The translations under genes were made by a program, and so were the position numbers. Below are positions 50,730 through 62,100 of a DNA stretch of 64,000 bases, in pieces. Source of the DNA: Mesotaenium endlicherianum (lineage: Eukaryota; Streptophyta; Zygnematophyceae; Zygnematales; Mesotaeniaceae); contig WELA01002119.1 in assembly GCA_009602735.1 (NCBI GenBank), forward strand, positions 315,874-379,873. Reading direction: 5' to 3'. The notes beneath the pieces were generated by a model, which was not told where the DNA came from, made no database searches, and was given only the letters and a program-made list of their open reading frames with translations. Each line of letters starts with the position of its first letter. Within the stretch, counting starts at the first letter, position 1.

Positions 50730-52927
50730 GGCTGCTTCTCCGTTCTTGTAGTAAGGGTCTCTTTCATAGGCGGCTGAAAATCGAGNNNNNNNNNNNNNNN
50801 NNNNNNNNNNNNNNNNNNNNNNNNNNNNNNNNNNNNNNNNNNNNNNNNNNNNNNNNNNNNNNNNNNNNNNNNNNNNNNNNNNNNNNNNNNNNNNNNNNNN
50901 NNNNNNNNNNNNNNNNNNNNNNNNNNNNNNNNNNNNNNNNNNNNNNNNNNNNNNNNNNNNNNNNNNNNNTGGAGGTGCTTGAACGCTTCGTGGTCCGTGG
51001 TGACCTGTACCTTGCGTCCTTCAACGTAGCAGCGCCAAACCTTCAAGGCATGTACAATCGCCAATGCCTCTCGCTCCGTGGTTGTATAATTTTGCTCGGC
51101 TGGATTTAGCTTCCTTGACTCGTAGGCGATGGGCTGCAGTCCCTTGCCTTGGTCTTGAAGCAGGATTGCTCCTATTGCATAGGAAGATGCATCGGTGATG
51201 ACGTGGAAGGGCCAATCTGGGTTTGGACTTGGGAGAGTGAGCACCGGGGATGTGGTCAATCTTCGCTTTAACTCTTGAAATGCCTCTTCCTCTTTCTCGG
51301 TCCATGTATATAGCCTGTCCTTCTTGAGTAGATCTGTCAGGGGGGCTGCTATGTGCGAGAAGCCTTGGATGAATTTTCTGTACCAATTGGCAAATCCCAA
51401 GAATGACTGGAGTTCTTTCTTGGTCGTGGGGGTTGGCCATTCCTCCACCACCGTGGTCTTCTTGGGGTCTATCTTGATGCCATCAGCAGTCACGTGGAGA
51501 CCTAGGAACTCCACTTCTTGTTTGGCAAACTCGCATTTTGACTCCTTCGCAAACAGCTTGTTTTGCTTCAATACTTCAAGGACTTCTTTCAAGTGTCTCG
51601 CATGCTCTTCAAGGGTCTTGCTGTAGATAAGGATGTCATCGATGAATACCACCACAAATCTGTCCAACATGGGCTGAAATATGGTGTTCATCATAGTCAT
51701 GAAAGTTGCTGGCGCGTTGGTGAGTCCAAATGGCAGGACCATGAACTCAAAATGTCCATATCTTGTCCTGAATGCCGTCTTCTCTATGTCCGGTTCTGCG
51801 ATGCGAATCTGGTGGTAGCCGCTCCGTAAGTCAATCTTCGTGAAGTACTTGGCTCCAACCAGCCGGTCCATGAGCTCATCCATGCGCGGCAGCGGGTATC
51901 GATTCTTGATGGTGATCTTGTTGAGGGCGCGATAGTCCACACACATCCTCAAGGTACCATCTTTCTTCTTGACAAATAGCACCGGGGCTCCAAATGGCGA
52001 CTTGCTAGGTCGAATGAAGCCATGCTCCAGTAGCTCCTTGATTTGCTTCTTGACTTCGTCTAGCTCCGTGTATGACATTTTGAACGTAGGCCGAGAGATG
52101 GGCTTGCTTCCGGGCTCCAACTCTATCTTGTGGTCTACGAATCTTTTGGGGGGTAGGCCCTTGGGCAATTCCGGGGAGAACACTTCTTTGTAGTCCTCAA
52201 AGACTTCTTGTATCTCCTTGGGAACGGGGCTGCCTTCTTGACTCTCGATGTCTTTCTTGATGTCTTTTGGCGTGATCAAGGCCAAAAGAAGCTCGTGTCC
52301 CTTCCTCACAAGTCTCTTGAGTTGGAGGGCGGACAATAGTATCTCGTGTGCCGGCTTCTGGATGTCTTGGGTCTGGATATTCTGGATTGCGCGCAAAATA
52401 CAGATTCTTGAAGTGATGTCATTCTTGATCTTGATAGTACCGGTCCTCCAATCAACTTGGGGGTTGTGCTTGGTCAACCAAGGCGTCCCTAGGATGACGT
52501 CGTACTTGCCCAATTGCATGGGGGAGAACACTACTCTATCCTTGAAGGACTTGATAGAGAGTGCCAAGGGGTACGTCTTCTTGGAAGGGGTAGTATAGGA
52601 GAATCCATCGGGCATCATAATCTCCTCGTCGTGGTCAAGAGTTCGCATAGTAATACCGTGCTTGGTGGCAAAATCTGCAGCAATGAAGTTGCCTTGAGCT
52701 CCGCTATCCACCAAGATGTGGACCTTCTCTCCTCCAAGGTAACCTCTCAAACTCATTGGGGCTGGAACGTCGTCTTCAACGGGGGTCTCCACCTCACTTG
52801 GCGTGTTGCCTTCTCGTGAAGTGGGTCTTGGGGTGGTAGGCTCCTGGCCTACCGGCGCTGTCCGTTTTTTGACAACTTTTTGGGGCATGAAAGTGCACGA
52901 TGGCCCTTTTCCTTGCAATAGAAGCAT
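50690..52927 (-). CDS. pol: protease, RT and RNase H part of Pol, element E (with assembly gap)
   Basis: On the minus strand the frame overlaps the end of gag by 79 bases and is in the −1 phase. Protease has [15 protein letters not shown] has [43 protein letters not shown] and the catalytic [10 protein letters not shown]. RNase H starts with [14 protein letters not shown] and [14 protein letters not shown] run of 184 Ns (50786-50969) then replaces the end of RNase H and the linker, so continuity with integrase cannot be judged. Residues called X in this frame are gap, not protein. Confidence 0.9.
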   Translation of the reverse strand: MLLLQGKGPSCTFMPQKVVKKRTAPVGQEPTTPRPTSREGNTPSEVETPVEDDVPAPMSLRGYLGGEKVHILVDSGAQGNFIAADFATKHGITMRTLDHDEEIMMPDGFSYTTPSKKTYPLALSIKSFKDRVVFSPMQLGKYDVILGTPWLTKHNPQVDWRTGTIKIKNDITSRICILRAIQNIQTQDIQKPAHEILLSALQLKRLVRKGHELLLALITPKDIKKDIESQEGSPVPKEIQEVFEDYKEVFSPELPKGLPPKRFVDHKIELEPGSKPISRPTFKMSYTELDEVKKQIKELLEHGFIRPSKSPFGAPVLFVKKKDGTLRMCVDYRALNKITIKNRYPLPRMDELMDRLVGAKYFTKIDLRSGYHQIRIAEPDIEKTAFRTRYGHFEFMVLPFGLTNAPATFMTMMNTIFQPMLDRFVVVFIDDILIYSKTLEEHARHLKEVLEVLKQNKLFAKESKCEFAKQEVEFLGLHVTADGIKIDPKKTTVVEEWPTPTTKKELQSFLGFANWYRKFIQGFSHIAAPLTDLLKKDRLYTWTEKEEEAFQELKRRLTTSPVLTLPSPNPDWPFHVITDASSYAIGAILLQDQGKGLQPIAYESRKLNPAEQNYTTTEREALAIVHALKVWRCYVEGRKVQVTTDHEAFKHLXXXXXXXXXXXXXXXXXXXXXXXXXXXXXXXXXXXXXXXXXXXXXXXXXXXXXXXXXXXXXXLDFQPPMKETLTTRTEKQPWTHTRSKKAFIG
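50786..50969. other. assembly gap (184 N)
   Basis: Unknown sequence inside pol of element E. Five single Ns (33007, 34851, 41264, 45075, 50279) mark other joins. Confidence 1.
52834..52870 (-). promoter_or_regulatory. −1 frameshift signal of element E
   Basis: On the minus strand A AAA AAC (52870-52864) is in the gag frame and fits the canonical X-XXY-YYZ heptamer. Ten bases later comes GGTAGGC-CAGGA-GCCTACC, a perfect 7-bp stem. Slipping −1 enters the pol frame; gag ends at TAG (52851-52849) within the stem. Confidence 0.7.
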
Positions 52928-54129
52928 AGTCCAGCCGTCATGAGAGCTTCTTTTTCAGCCGGGGAGAGTCTTGCTTTCACTCCTTGCTGGTTTCTTGCAT
53001 CATAAGTGTCATTGGAGGGTCTTCCACTCTTCCGGGCAGCCGCGGGGTCCCTTTTAATAACTCCGATTTCCATGGGTGTGGGTCCAGATTCGGATGTGGA
53101 AGGGGCTGCGTACACCCGCGTCGTCGGTACCCGTGAAGATGAAGGCACGGAGTGCTTGAAATCCAAGGTATCCACCTTTTGGGCCACTTCAATGATCTTT
53201 GAGAAGTCCGTCAAGTCGCGTAACTCCACTTCCTTTGCCACCTTGGGTTTGAGGCCAAAGATGTAACGGTCAATCTTCTCCTCGAGAGACATGTTGGGGA
53301 TCTCAAGAGTGAGGGCGTGAAATCTGGATGTATACTCTTGAACGGACGTCGTTTGCTTGAGATGGTGGAGCTTTCCTCGGGCAATCTTCTCCGCATTGAT
53401 GGGCATGAATTGCTTCTTGAGGGCCTCACGAAAATCTGCCCATCTTGCATATGATGGTGGGGGCTCTTGGCCGAGCATGGGGTGCGCCATAGCTTGATAT
53501 ATAGCCGCTTGATAGTTACGCCACCATGATGTTGCTGCTCCTCTAAGTAAGGTAACGGCAAAGGGAACGTAGTCCTCCTCGGGTACTTCAAGGAACGCGA
53601 GGTACGTCTCCACTTGGTAGAGCCATAAATTCAGGTTGGCACCTTTCCCGGGGTTGAAAGTGTCGGGTTTGCCGGGCTTGATGAGTTTCCTTGCTCTCGT
53701 TGGCTCTTGTGGAGGCGCTTGAGCCGGGGCTGGATTTTGAGCATTGCTCGCAATAGGGGCAACCATGGCAGCCATAGCTTCTCTTGACGCTTGCACGGTT
53801 GCTTCATAGGTGGCCAAGCCCACTTGGTTGTGGACGGTCATTAGGAAGGCTGCCCACTCATTTGCGGGAACTCCTTGTGGTGGGGTCAACTTTGCTATAG
53901 CGGCTGCCACGGGATTTGACGGTGCTCCTCCTTGTGGTGCTTCTTGTTGTTGCAGATTTCCTTGAGTAGGCTCTCCCATCGACGCTGGAGGAGGGTGTGC
54001 TCCTCCTTGTGGTGCTTCTTGTTGTTGCAGATTTTCTTGAGTGGGCTCTCCCATCGGCGCTGGAGGAGGGTGTCTTGGAGAGGAAGGGCTTCCTTCGAAA
54101 GCTTGCTGTTGGTCTTGAGGATCGGCCAT
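52849..54129 (-). CDS. gag: Gag of element E
   Basis: 426 residues from the ATG 25 bases after the primer site (minus strand). The N-terminus has two near-identical Gln/Pro-rich repeats ([19 protein letters not shown] and a copy). The Gag core ([38 protein letters not shown]) spans about residues 165-290. One CCHC knuckle, [14 protein letters not shown], lies near the C-terminus. No break. The frame ends in the hairpin of the frameshift signal. Confidence 0.9.
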   Translation of the reverse strand: MADPQDQQQAFEGSPSSPRHPPPAPMGEPTQENLQQQEAPQGGAHPPPASMGEPTQGNLQQQEAPQGGAPSNPVAAAIAKLTPPQGVPANEWAAFLMTVHNQVGLATYEATVQASREAMAAMVAPIASNAQNPAPAQAPPQEPTRARKLIKPGKPDTFNPGKGANLNLWLYQVETYLAFLEVPEEDYVPFAVTLLRGAATSWWRNYQAAIYQAMAHPMLGQEPPPSYARWADFREALKKQFMPINAEKIARGKLHHLKQTTSVQEYTSRFHALTLEIPNMSLEEKIDRYIFGLKPKVAKEVELRDLTDFSKIIEVAQKVDTLDFKHSVPSSSRVPTTRVYAAPSTSESGPTPMEIGVIKRDPAAARKSGRPSNDTYDARNQQGVKARLSPAEKEALMTAGLCFYCKEKGHRALSCPKKLSKNGQRR

Positions 54130-54153
54130 CTTCTTGTGCTACCAAAGTGCCTA

Positions 54154-54165
54154 GCTCCGATACCA
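54154..54165 (-). promoter_or_regulatory. primer binding site of element E
   Basis: GCTCCGATACCA on the + strand, i.e. TGGTATCGGAGC on the minus strand, one base after the 5' LTR. Confidence 0.9.
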
Positions 54166-54166
54166 C

Positions 54167-54665
54167 TGTAGTGAAACAGATAGATAAAGTACTTAGTGAA
54201 ATAGAATACTTTATTCAAGACAAAGATCTTTGAACACAAGTGGTAGCTTCTTGAAATAGAGATGGCTTCTTGAAAGTTAATATGTTTATGGATGTTGGCA
54301 AGGACAAGAGTGATTCTGGAATGTCTTTCTATGTTCTAGCTTTTGTTTATATACTTGCTACATAAGTAATTTGTAAGAAAGTGTATGTTGATGTGTTGGC
54401 ACCCAACACATCCCAAAACTTGCCACCTCTTTCTAGAATAATGTACACATGTCCTTTTGACCTAAAAATGGCACATTTGACTTTTGCCACATGGAGTTCT
54501 TCTAGGTCTTTCCTCTAACTTCGAAAATGCCTTGGAAGGTTCAAAGGACATGAACCAAGTTACTAGAGTACCTATTCACACTTGACTCCACACAATACTA
54601 CTCCAAATATATTTGAAAACATTAAAATATATGCAAACTAATATATAATAACTCAAATCACTACA
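54167..54665 (-). repeat. 5' LTR of element E
   Basis: 499 bp, TGTAGTGAAAC to AATCACTACA on the + strand, followed by the target duplicate GTGCA. Confidence 0.95.
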
Positions 54666-55171
54666 GTGCAAGTTCAGGAACCCAGGGATGGGTTAACCCT
54701 GGCAAGGCTTGTCACCGACACACGTGCAAAGGTCGATCGACCATGTCTGCCACACACGAGGAGGGCCACCGACACATCAACTAGGCCAAAGGCACACGTG
54801 CTGGAAGGCTACGCACGTGCCGAGGGACCGACACTGTTAGGCACGACAGCAATCCACTCTTTAGTTGCGTGGAAGTTTGCACTTGAAGCGATGCTTACAT
54901 ACCAGTTTGTAATAAACTGCAATATAATAAAAGTTACAATGCACTCAATATAACTAATATGTGCAAGTGAGTATTAAGGTGTCCAAAATGTAGCCCGCGT
55001 TGTAAGTGTGAAGTTTGGAGAAAAAAAATTGCCAATTAATGTACCAATGGGTGCCTACAGGACCCATAGGCCATAATTAGAAACAAATAATAATGACATA
55101 ACTGCTCAATGTTAGCACCACCTACCACTTCACTTATAGAACGGTGAAAGTGTATTAGACAAGACAAACAT
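54666..55171. other. 3' LTR remnant of the methyltransferase element, then Harbinger sequence
   Basis: GC-rich sequence to about 54900 continues the segments 39499-39581 and 47929-47970 after removal of D and E. AT-rich sequence (ATATAATAAAAG...) then resembles Harbinger intergenic DNA. The exact boundary is not visible. No gene is seen. Confidence 0.45.
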
Positions 55172-58100
55172 TTATTCTTTTCTAGGAGCTGACTTGTCTT
55201 GTACGCTTGCAAACATCTGTGCCAGAGCGCGTATACTACTACTGATAGCATTGCCTATTTCCTTGGCACACAATAATTGGGTGGCCATTGCCTCCTTTGC
55301 AATCTCTTTTTGATATGCACTTGCAGCATTCATTAGAGTTGTGTCTTGGCACATGTCTTTCATGCCATCAATCTGCATCTTTGTGATAGTCATAAACTCA
55401 CTATCCCGTGTTTTAGCAGGCACCTCCTTATGCAAACGTGGGCGCTTCTTTGCGCTTCCACGTTCCTGCACCACAAGCGCATGTACGTTATTGGAAGGAA
55501 TGTATTGCCACAAATCATACGACATTTCATGAGCACATATTGAGTAAATTATTCTTTGTACTTACTCACCGTGGTAAATGATGCACTTTCACCACCATCT
55601 ACAATCTCTTCATTGTTGGGCTTAGGCACTTGGTTCTCCGGAGCATACTCGTCAAACTCCTCCTGTCACAAGCTCCCACACGAAAATATGAGCATGCAAC
55701 TTACATCATGAACCCATGACAATGGTTAGTTATTGAGCAACCACCACCAGCAGTCATGCATCCCGAGGCAAGGGCAGAGTCTTGCTTACCACTATGAGAG
55801 TCCACATGGGAAATCGTTGCATTTCTTTGCCATTGTCAACGGCATCCGCGGGATTGTCGAGGGCACCATTATGCACAAATCTCAGGTCAGAGTGCAACTC
55901 AGTTTTCCACATTCCATATGGACTTTCGAGCGTGCTCACGAACCTATATGCACCAACTTCATTGTCCCCGTCCACATGCCCTTCTACAATACTCCCGCGA
56001 GTTCCCGTAGCGAACTGACCACAAATGCTATCACACACACCTTGTAAGAGCATTCTCTGCCCGCCAGCCAAACAGGACACAAAAATATCTTAGAACCAAG
56101 GAAAAGAAGGTTATAGTAACCTTGACATAACAAGAGCAGACATACATGTTTAAAAAGAGAAAAAGAATAGCACATGAAACACACCTCCTTCGTGGCTGAG
56201 CTGAGTGGGGCAAGTTGAAAGTCTTCGTTGAACGTCACGAACCAGAGGGTGATTTTTTATAGTAGTGACTTCGAGGCATGTTGGATCACAGATGGCAATC
56301 AGAGACGCCACGCCAGGATTAACACCTTGCATCTGCGGTGTGCTTAACGCACCGTGGGGTATATCCCCAGCCTGCACACATTCACATACACATAAATATT
56401 ACGTGCTATATAATACTACTTAGCACGCCTCAGCACGCAGAATCCGACAGCCCACAATCTTGGCCTAAACCTCACGCGCGTGCAGCAAGCAAGCAAAAAG
56501 CTCTGCCACACCAAGCAATCGGCTGGCAGCATGCTCGCAACAAGACTGCAACAGCGACCTTGCTATGCGCGTGGCACTAGACCTGCAGCAGAGGAGCCTG
56601 CTCTGCCACGCGCGTCCAGCAGGCTTGCAACAGGCTAGCAGCTTGCAAGAGCCTGCCCGTCCCCCCCACAAAAGAATGCGTGGAGTGGGCGGAGGGCACT
56701 AGACCTGCAGCAGAGGAGCCTGCTCTGCCACGCGCGTCCAGCAGGCTTGCAACAGGCTAGCAGCTTGCAAGAGCCTGCCCGTCCCCCCCACAAAAGAATG
56801 CGTGGAGTGGGCGGAGGGCACTAGACCTGCAGCAGAGGAGCCTGCTCTGCCACGCGCGTCCAGCAGGCTTGCAACAGGCTAGCAGCTTGCAAGAGCCTGC
56901 CCGTCCCCCCCACAAAAGAATGCGTGGAGTGGGCGGAGAAGCAGCCTGCAACAGCAGGCCCGCCCGCCTCACACAAACACACAAGGGGTGGGCTGCTGCT
57001 TCCGCCCGCCCCACACAAGCACAAACACAGAAGGGGCAGGCAGGAGCAGCTGCTTGCAGCAGCAGGCCCGCCCGCCCCACACGAGCACACAAGGGGCGGG
57101 CTGCTGCTTCTGCCCGCCCCACACAAAACACATACACACAAGGGGCGGGCTGCTGATCCCGTCCGCCCCACACAAGCACAAACACACGAGGGGCGAGCAG
57201 GAGCAGCTGCTTGTAGCAGCAGGCCCGCCCGCCCCACACGAGCACACAAGGGGCGGGCTGCTGCTTCAGCCCGCCCCGCACAAACACATACGCACAAGGG
57301 GCGGGCTATTGATCCCGCCTGCCCCACACTGGCACAAACACATGAGGGGCGGGCAAGAGCAGCTACCTGCAGCAGCAGGCCCGCCCGCCCCACACAAGCA
57401 CACAAGGGGCGGGCTGCTGCTTTCGCTCGCCCCACACAAACACAAACACACGAGGGGCGGGTTGCTTGTGTGGGGTGGGCGGGATCAGCAGCCCGCCCCC
57501 TTGTGTGTATTTGTTTGTGTGGGGCGAGCAGAAGCAGCAAGCCGCCCCATACAAACATATACGCAAGAGCAGCAGCGTGCAGCCCGCCCGTCCCTCTGCC
57601 CCCTGACCCTCTACCCCCTTTGCTCCTCCAGCGCAGGTCAGCGCCTGGATGTCGACGCCAGCGCGCAGGCCCACCTTCTCCGCCCACCTGCACCTATGCT
57701 GCTCTCTGCCCCTCTGACCCCTCTCTGCCCCCTCTGCCTGCTCTCTGCCTCTCTGCCCGTTTGCCCTCTTTGCCCCCTTTGCAGACAATGAGCAGGAGCA
57801 GCAACCTGTTGCAACAGCCCGTCCGCTTCACACAAGAACGCAGCCTGCAGCCTGCCCGCCGGCACCGACATAAGAAAGCAAGGGGTGGGCAGGAGCAGGA
57901 GCATGCCCGCTCGCCACAAGGAGGTAAACATTCATAGCGGTTGAAATGGTTGACGTCGAAGTGACCCATCACTTCGAATCTCTGATTGTGTGCCGTTGTC
58001 AACATCATGTTCCTCACCTGGCAAAACAAAATTACTCGGGAATCCTAACATTTCACGTGCCACATCTTGGGCGCTAGCAGGTGTCATGCAGTGACCTCCT

Positions 58101-58750
58101 GTGGTAGACGGCTTGTCACCAATTGCTGCGTCCATTGCACTAAAGACGAGAGGGCAATATTTGGCGCTTAAATTAGTAAGTGACCATGTTGCTTTGGCCA
58201 CTTTTCGCTCTTTTGGGGACATCTCAAAGTAAGACCTTGGGGCTCCGATCTTTGAATTGAGATCGATAATGGCCTTATAACCCGTCTTCAAATTCTGCCA
58301 CTTGACTTTGCATTGTTCTGGGGTCGTATGGTAACCCATGGCGGCCAGCAAAACTGCTATTGCTGCCCATCTCTCCCCTGCAGTTTTGTGCGCAGTCTTT
58401 CCCTTAGTCATAAAACCACCCACCCCCCCAAGTGTACGTCCTTTTCCCATTGCTAGAGCTTTGTGATCAGCCTTTGCCTTCTTCAACTCACTCTTTTCTC
58501 GCACTCTCACACCCTCGTTCGTACATATTTGTATGAGAAATATTACGGCTTCATGGGGCCACAGATCGGTGACCGATGGTGTAACCATTGCACGAGGTTG
58601 TTGAATTTCAATTTGCCCAGGTGCCACTACTTCTCCATTACTAGCGTCGACAATATGTTGTCTCTCACCACCTGCACACTCTACTACGTCAACACTACGC
58701 GTGCTGTCACCTAAGCCTAAGCCGAGAGGGTCAAACGACAAAGAAGCCAT
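55172..58750 (-). CDS. Myb/SANT-like Harbinger partner gene, several exons
   Basis: The first exon starts at ATG 58750 (minus) and probably ends at 58019, TTTTGCCAG|GTGAGG. It encodes a trihelix/Myb-like DNA-binding domain: DLWPHEAVIFLIQIC ... WAAIAVLLAAMGY, TPEQCKVKWQNLKTGYKAI. The last exon, from acceptor GTGGTGCAG at 55467 to TAA 55172-55174, has a basic patch (AKKRPRLHK) and a helical tail. An acidic exon (EEFDEYAPENQV, about 55664-55571, donor GTGAGT) fits between. Other exon-like stretches on the minus strand near 56370-56185 and 56056-55754 are less certain. The large intron holds the right minisatellite. Harbinger elements need such a protein to bring transposase to the DNA. AATAAA overlaps the stop. 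Confidence 0.65.
56579..56944. repeat. 122-bp tandem repeat, three copies
   Basis: Units start AGACCTGCAGCAGAGGAGCC at 56579, 56701 and 56823 and are identical by eye until the third copy runs into the minisatellite. Such exactness implies recent duplication, or an assembly effect. Confidence 0.9.
56945..57560 (-). repeat. G-rich minisatellite, right array
   Basis: The modules are the reverse complement of those at 17880-18990 (+ strand reads CCCGCCCGCCCCACACAAGC). The G-rich strand is therefore the minus strand, the sense strand of the Myb-like gene in whose presumed intron it lies. A short block at about 57465-57540 is locally inverted. A pyrimidine-rich CTCTGCCCC block follows to about 57785. 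Confidence 0.85.
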
Positions 58751-58752
58751 TT

Positions 58753-59012
58753 AGTGGAGAAATCGGGTGCTCTAGAGCTGGAGAAAGGGTGCATAGCCTA
58801 CTTCCTTTGCTGCTGCTCCAATGTTTCGTGCATGTGTTCTCCGTTTAGGGCCAAGGCCACGAAAACACAAAGTTTGCTTCATAGTGGAGAAATCGGGTGC
58901 TCTAGAGCTGGAGGAAGGGTGCATAGCCTACCTTCTTTGCTGCTGCTCCAATGTTTCGTGCATGTGTTCTCCGTTCAGGGCCAAGGCCACGAAAACAATA
59001 AGTTTGCTTGAA
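58753..59012. repeat. 130-bp tandem duplication
   Basis: AGTGGAGAAATCGGGTGCTC starts at 58753 and again at 58883. The two units are nearly identical and lie just upstream of the Myb-like start codon, so they may affect its promoter. Confidence 0.9.
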
Positions 59013-59432
59013 AGCACAAATTTTGTGCGTTGAAAATGGTGAAGGAGTATCGTGACTTTGATTTCAACTGGAGACCAAATAGTACCAAATAGTACCAAAT
59101 GGTACAAAGGGTCGGGTTCGCTTCTTCACGCGAGGCACCTCATGTCAGACGTTTTTGTATTCACACGTATGAAAACAAGTTTGTCTTCAGTGACATCTGG
59201 AGAAGTCGAGTCTACGAAAACCTGAATTGACCTCGTGAGCTGAATTCGAAAATGTTCAATTCAATCGAGTTTTGTGCAATCCAATTCGGAAACGAGCACA
59301 ATCGCGATTGCGGACGAGAGTGTCCAAAACCACTGTAAAGCACCTTTTGAAGCCACTTTTTGAGATTGTAAAAGTTGGTGTACGACCCGGTACATAAACG
59401 TACAATTGAATTGAATTGAGTCGTCTCGATTT

Positions 59433-59451
59433 GCCCACTGTAAACTGGCCC
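59433..59451 (-). repeat. right terminal inverted repeat of Harbinger
   Basis: GCCCACTGTAAACTGGCCC followed by TAA. CACTGTAAAG repeats 111 bases inside the end (59331-59340), mirroring the left end. Confidence 0.8.
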
Positions 59452-59454
59452 TAA

Positions 59455-60607
59455 TTTCCTATGTTTGGAGGGTCGGCGGCTGTAAGTACCTCCCGATTTT
59501 GCCCGACATTCCACGCTTCAAGGCCCTCGATTTCCATTTCTGCATTAATTGTATGTGCTTGTTACATGGTTAAATAATATTTCCGCTTCAGGGCTCGTGA
59601 CTGCCCGTGACCCTTGCATCCTAAGCTGTCTTAAGCCATCGTATGTGCGCGAATAGTACACGCGGTCGTCAGCTGTTCGTCGCTACATCTGGCTACATCG
59701 CCAACTAGTCATATTTTGTCAGAAACTGGCCTGCTCCTTTCTGATGCCTCGCAGCAGAATGTACTTTGCCTATAATAATTGGATGCGGAGCAAGCTGGTG
59801 AAAAGCTGCAGAATTTGCGAAATATCTTGAAATCGAGGTGTGTGACTTTGTTATTTGACAGAAAATGTTTCCAGAGACTCCTCCGGGCACCTCCGGGGGC
59901 ATTATTTCGCAAGGAGGATTCAATCATTCAAGCGGACCGCATTTGTAGGGCCAAAACCTATGGGTAGATCGAATCATCCAGTAGCTGGCTTTGTGTTTAC
60001 AGTAGGCTTTCTAATATAAAACAGCGGATCTGTCCTGACGAGTCCAGATTGGTCCTTTACCGCCGCAGAGGGGGTTTTATAAACTATTGAAAATGAGCCT
60101 TCAAACTGCTTCAAACGGGTCCAAGCAGTATTTTCGAAATCTTGTTCACATTGTATATATATTTATGTATGGAGCTCAAAAGAGTACGCGTGGACCAACA
60201 ATAAGCCTCGATCACTGGATGTACCCTGTAGACTACATGCACTCTGATTATAATATAAAACGGATGAACAGAAAGTAATCCACTTGTTGTTTTATGCGAT
60301 TAGAGGGCCCGGTAGTGACCGAAAAACGAGAAAGTACGTCTGACAGGAATGAACGAGGCTGGCACAATATCTCAGAAGTCGGCTGTTTGGTTCAGATTGG
60401 AATGCAGTTGGGGCCAAGAATTGACCGTGAATGGATAGAGAGATTTGAACTTTTGAGAAAGCGATGCGATGCGATGCGAGGGAAAAGCAAGGGAAATCCA
60501 TAACTTGCCCTAAAAATTGGCTGTCCTCTCTGTTCCCTCCTCCCACTACTAACATACTTGCTTCTGATTAATGTAAGTGGTGAAATTTCTGTCTCTGTTT
60601 ATGCGCC
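59455..60607. other. intergenic sequence right of the Harbinger element
   Basis: Mixed composition. Short open stretches on both strands have no motifs. I see no supportable gene or repeat. Confidence 0.5.
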
Positions 60608-60740
60608 ATGGCATCCGTTTGCGCGGCATCATGTAGCCCTTTGGCATTGGATGTCTTTTCGGTGCTTGGAGCAAGCAAGTCGTCAGCAGGATTTCGAAGG
60701 ACAAATAGGACATTGGGCGCAGGCTATATTGTAATTCGAG
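60608..60740 (+). CDS. candidate first exon with transit peptide
   Basis: ATG 60608 stands in a good context (GCGCCATGGC). The 44 codons are rich in Ser, Ala and Arg with no acidic residue except one Asp (MASVCAASCSPLALDVFSVL, then SKSSAGFRRTNRT), typical of a chloroplast transit peptide. TTCGAG|GTACAG is a possible donor. It could be exon 1 of the CAAD-like gene downstream, but the exon or exons between 60741 and 62100 are not identified, so the link is inference. Confidence 0.4.
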
Positions 60741-62100
60741 GTACAGCTTCCACACCTTCAAATGACCGGCATTCAAATGATCCGTCTAACTTCCCATTCT
60801 ACCTCTGGCATCACCAGTCTCCGCCATTCGTTATTATGGGCCCCTCATTTGGAACGTTCAGTTGCTGTATAGTACGAGCAAACAGTCTTGAGTAGTTCTA
60901 CTCGTGATTTACCTCCGGTAGATGTCAAATCTTTTGCCCGTTTTTACTATGGGCTGCCATTAATAACAATGTGAATGTTGGCCCCTGTATCCAGGTCCTA
61001 CTTTTCAGCCACTTAGTTGCGTTCCATTTAAGATCCGCAGGAGAAGGAGATTGTGTATCAGTGCTGAAGCATCGAGTGTCAGTACAAGGTATTGGGCCCT
61101 CAAGCATCCCTGACATTTGTCTTCAATGGGCTTTTTATCTGCTTTGAGGTTGACATTGCGAGGAAGAAGCGGCTTCATACTTGGCTAGATGAGTGTCGAG
61201 CTTGACCCTTTTAAATGCATCCAGTGAATCTTGAAAGAGAGCACGATGTCCTTCCTCCTAGGGCTATCAAATCCATGTCTGTCCCCAGCAAGGGTTTTGC
61301 CCTCCTGCAAAGTGGTCTTCAGCTCCTCAAAGCCACACATTCTTAACACCAACAGTTCCTGTGTCAACATAAGTGCCTGCAGATCTCATCTCCCCCTTTC
61401 TGATTAGCAGCCTGGCTGCCTTGCTGCAGAGACAACAAGTCACAGAAAAGCAACCAGGGCACAGAATGGCCAGCATCACAGGGCCGGCCTTCTGGCCCCT
61501 TCCGCAACAACCCCCAGTTCGGCTTTCAGGTGCCCTTTTTTGGTCATTTTGTACCTGTCCAAGCAGCCTTATCACCCATCTTTTTGAGGCTAAAATCATC
61601 ATTGTTTCCTTTCCCTCGTCTACCCCCCCTCTCCCCTCTTTCTCTTATGTGGTAGTTGCGGTAAATCTTGTGGTGAAGTGGTGCAAGATTAGTGCATTGT
61701 CTGAGTTGAATTGAGTCACGTGCTCAACTTTCGCAGTGTTCGTCATGACTTCCGCGTGATCTCCTGTGTCCTCGATCTCCTACTACCTTGTGTGTTTCTT
61801 CTGGTGACTTTAGTATACTTCAGGACTTGACCACCAACTAGGTCACCTCTCCCTCCGGAGTCAGGGTCCGGGATGCTCAGTGCCTTTATGGGAATCTCAC
61901 ATCAAAAATAAGCATTTGTGTCAATTGCCATCGATCTTCACCTGGTCAGGGTGAAGCCTTTCAGTCACCCATTGTCATCATGGGCTCGACTTCTATAGCT
62001 CATTGTTCTGCCGGCCTGGCTCCATCTCAGCAGTGAGGCTTCTGCCAACGATGCGTGTTTTTCAACTTCCTGATGCTCTGTGCTTGCGGGTGGTCGGCAG

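Larger units (their letters stand above)
47971..54665 (-). mobile_element. Ty3/gypsy chromovirus E, minus strand
   Basis: A 6695-bp element with GTGCA on both sides (47966-47970 and 54666-54670). LTRs are 489 and 499 bp with ends TGTAGTGA...TCACTACA. Read on the minus strand it has a tRNA-iMet primer site, gag, −1 frameshift signal, pol with protease, RT, RNase H and integrase, a chromodomain and a polypurine tract. It has no ORF3. Pol contains an assembly gap and several breaks. The LTRs differ by about eight substitutions and one 10-bp indel. Confidence 0.95.
16390..59451. mobile_element. PIF/Harbinger DNA transposon enlarged to 43 kb by nested retrotransposons
   Basis: The ends are GGGCCTCTTTACAGTGGGC (16390-16408) and, inverted, GGGCCAGTTTACAGTGGGC (59433-59451), 17 of 19 identical. 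Each is flanked by TAA (16387-16389 and 59452-59454), the 3-bp target duplication typical of PIF/Harbinger. Inside are a Harbinger DDE transposase on the + strand and a Myb/SANT-like gene on the - strand, the usual two-gene content. The interior from about 20.4 to 54.9 kb is retrotransposon DNA of later date. Without it the element would be about 8.5 kb. The alternative, two separate elements whose outer ends happen to match, is less simple because each end lies beside one of the two expected genes. Confidence 0.8.
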
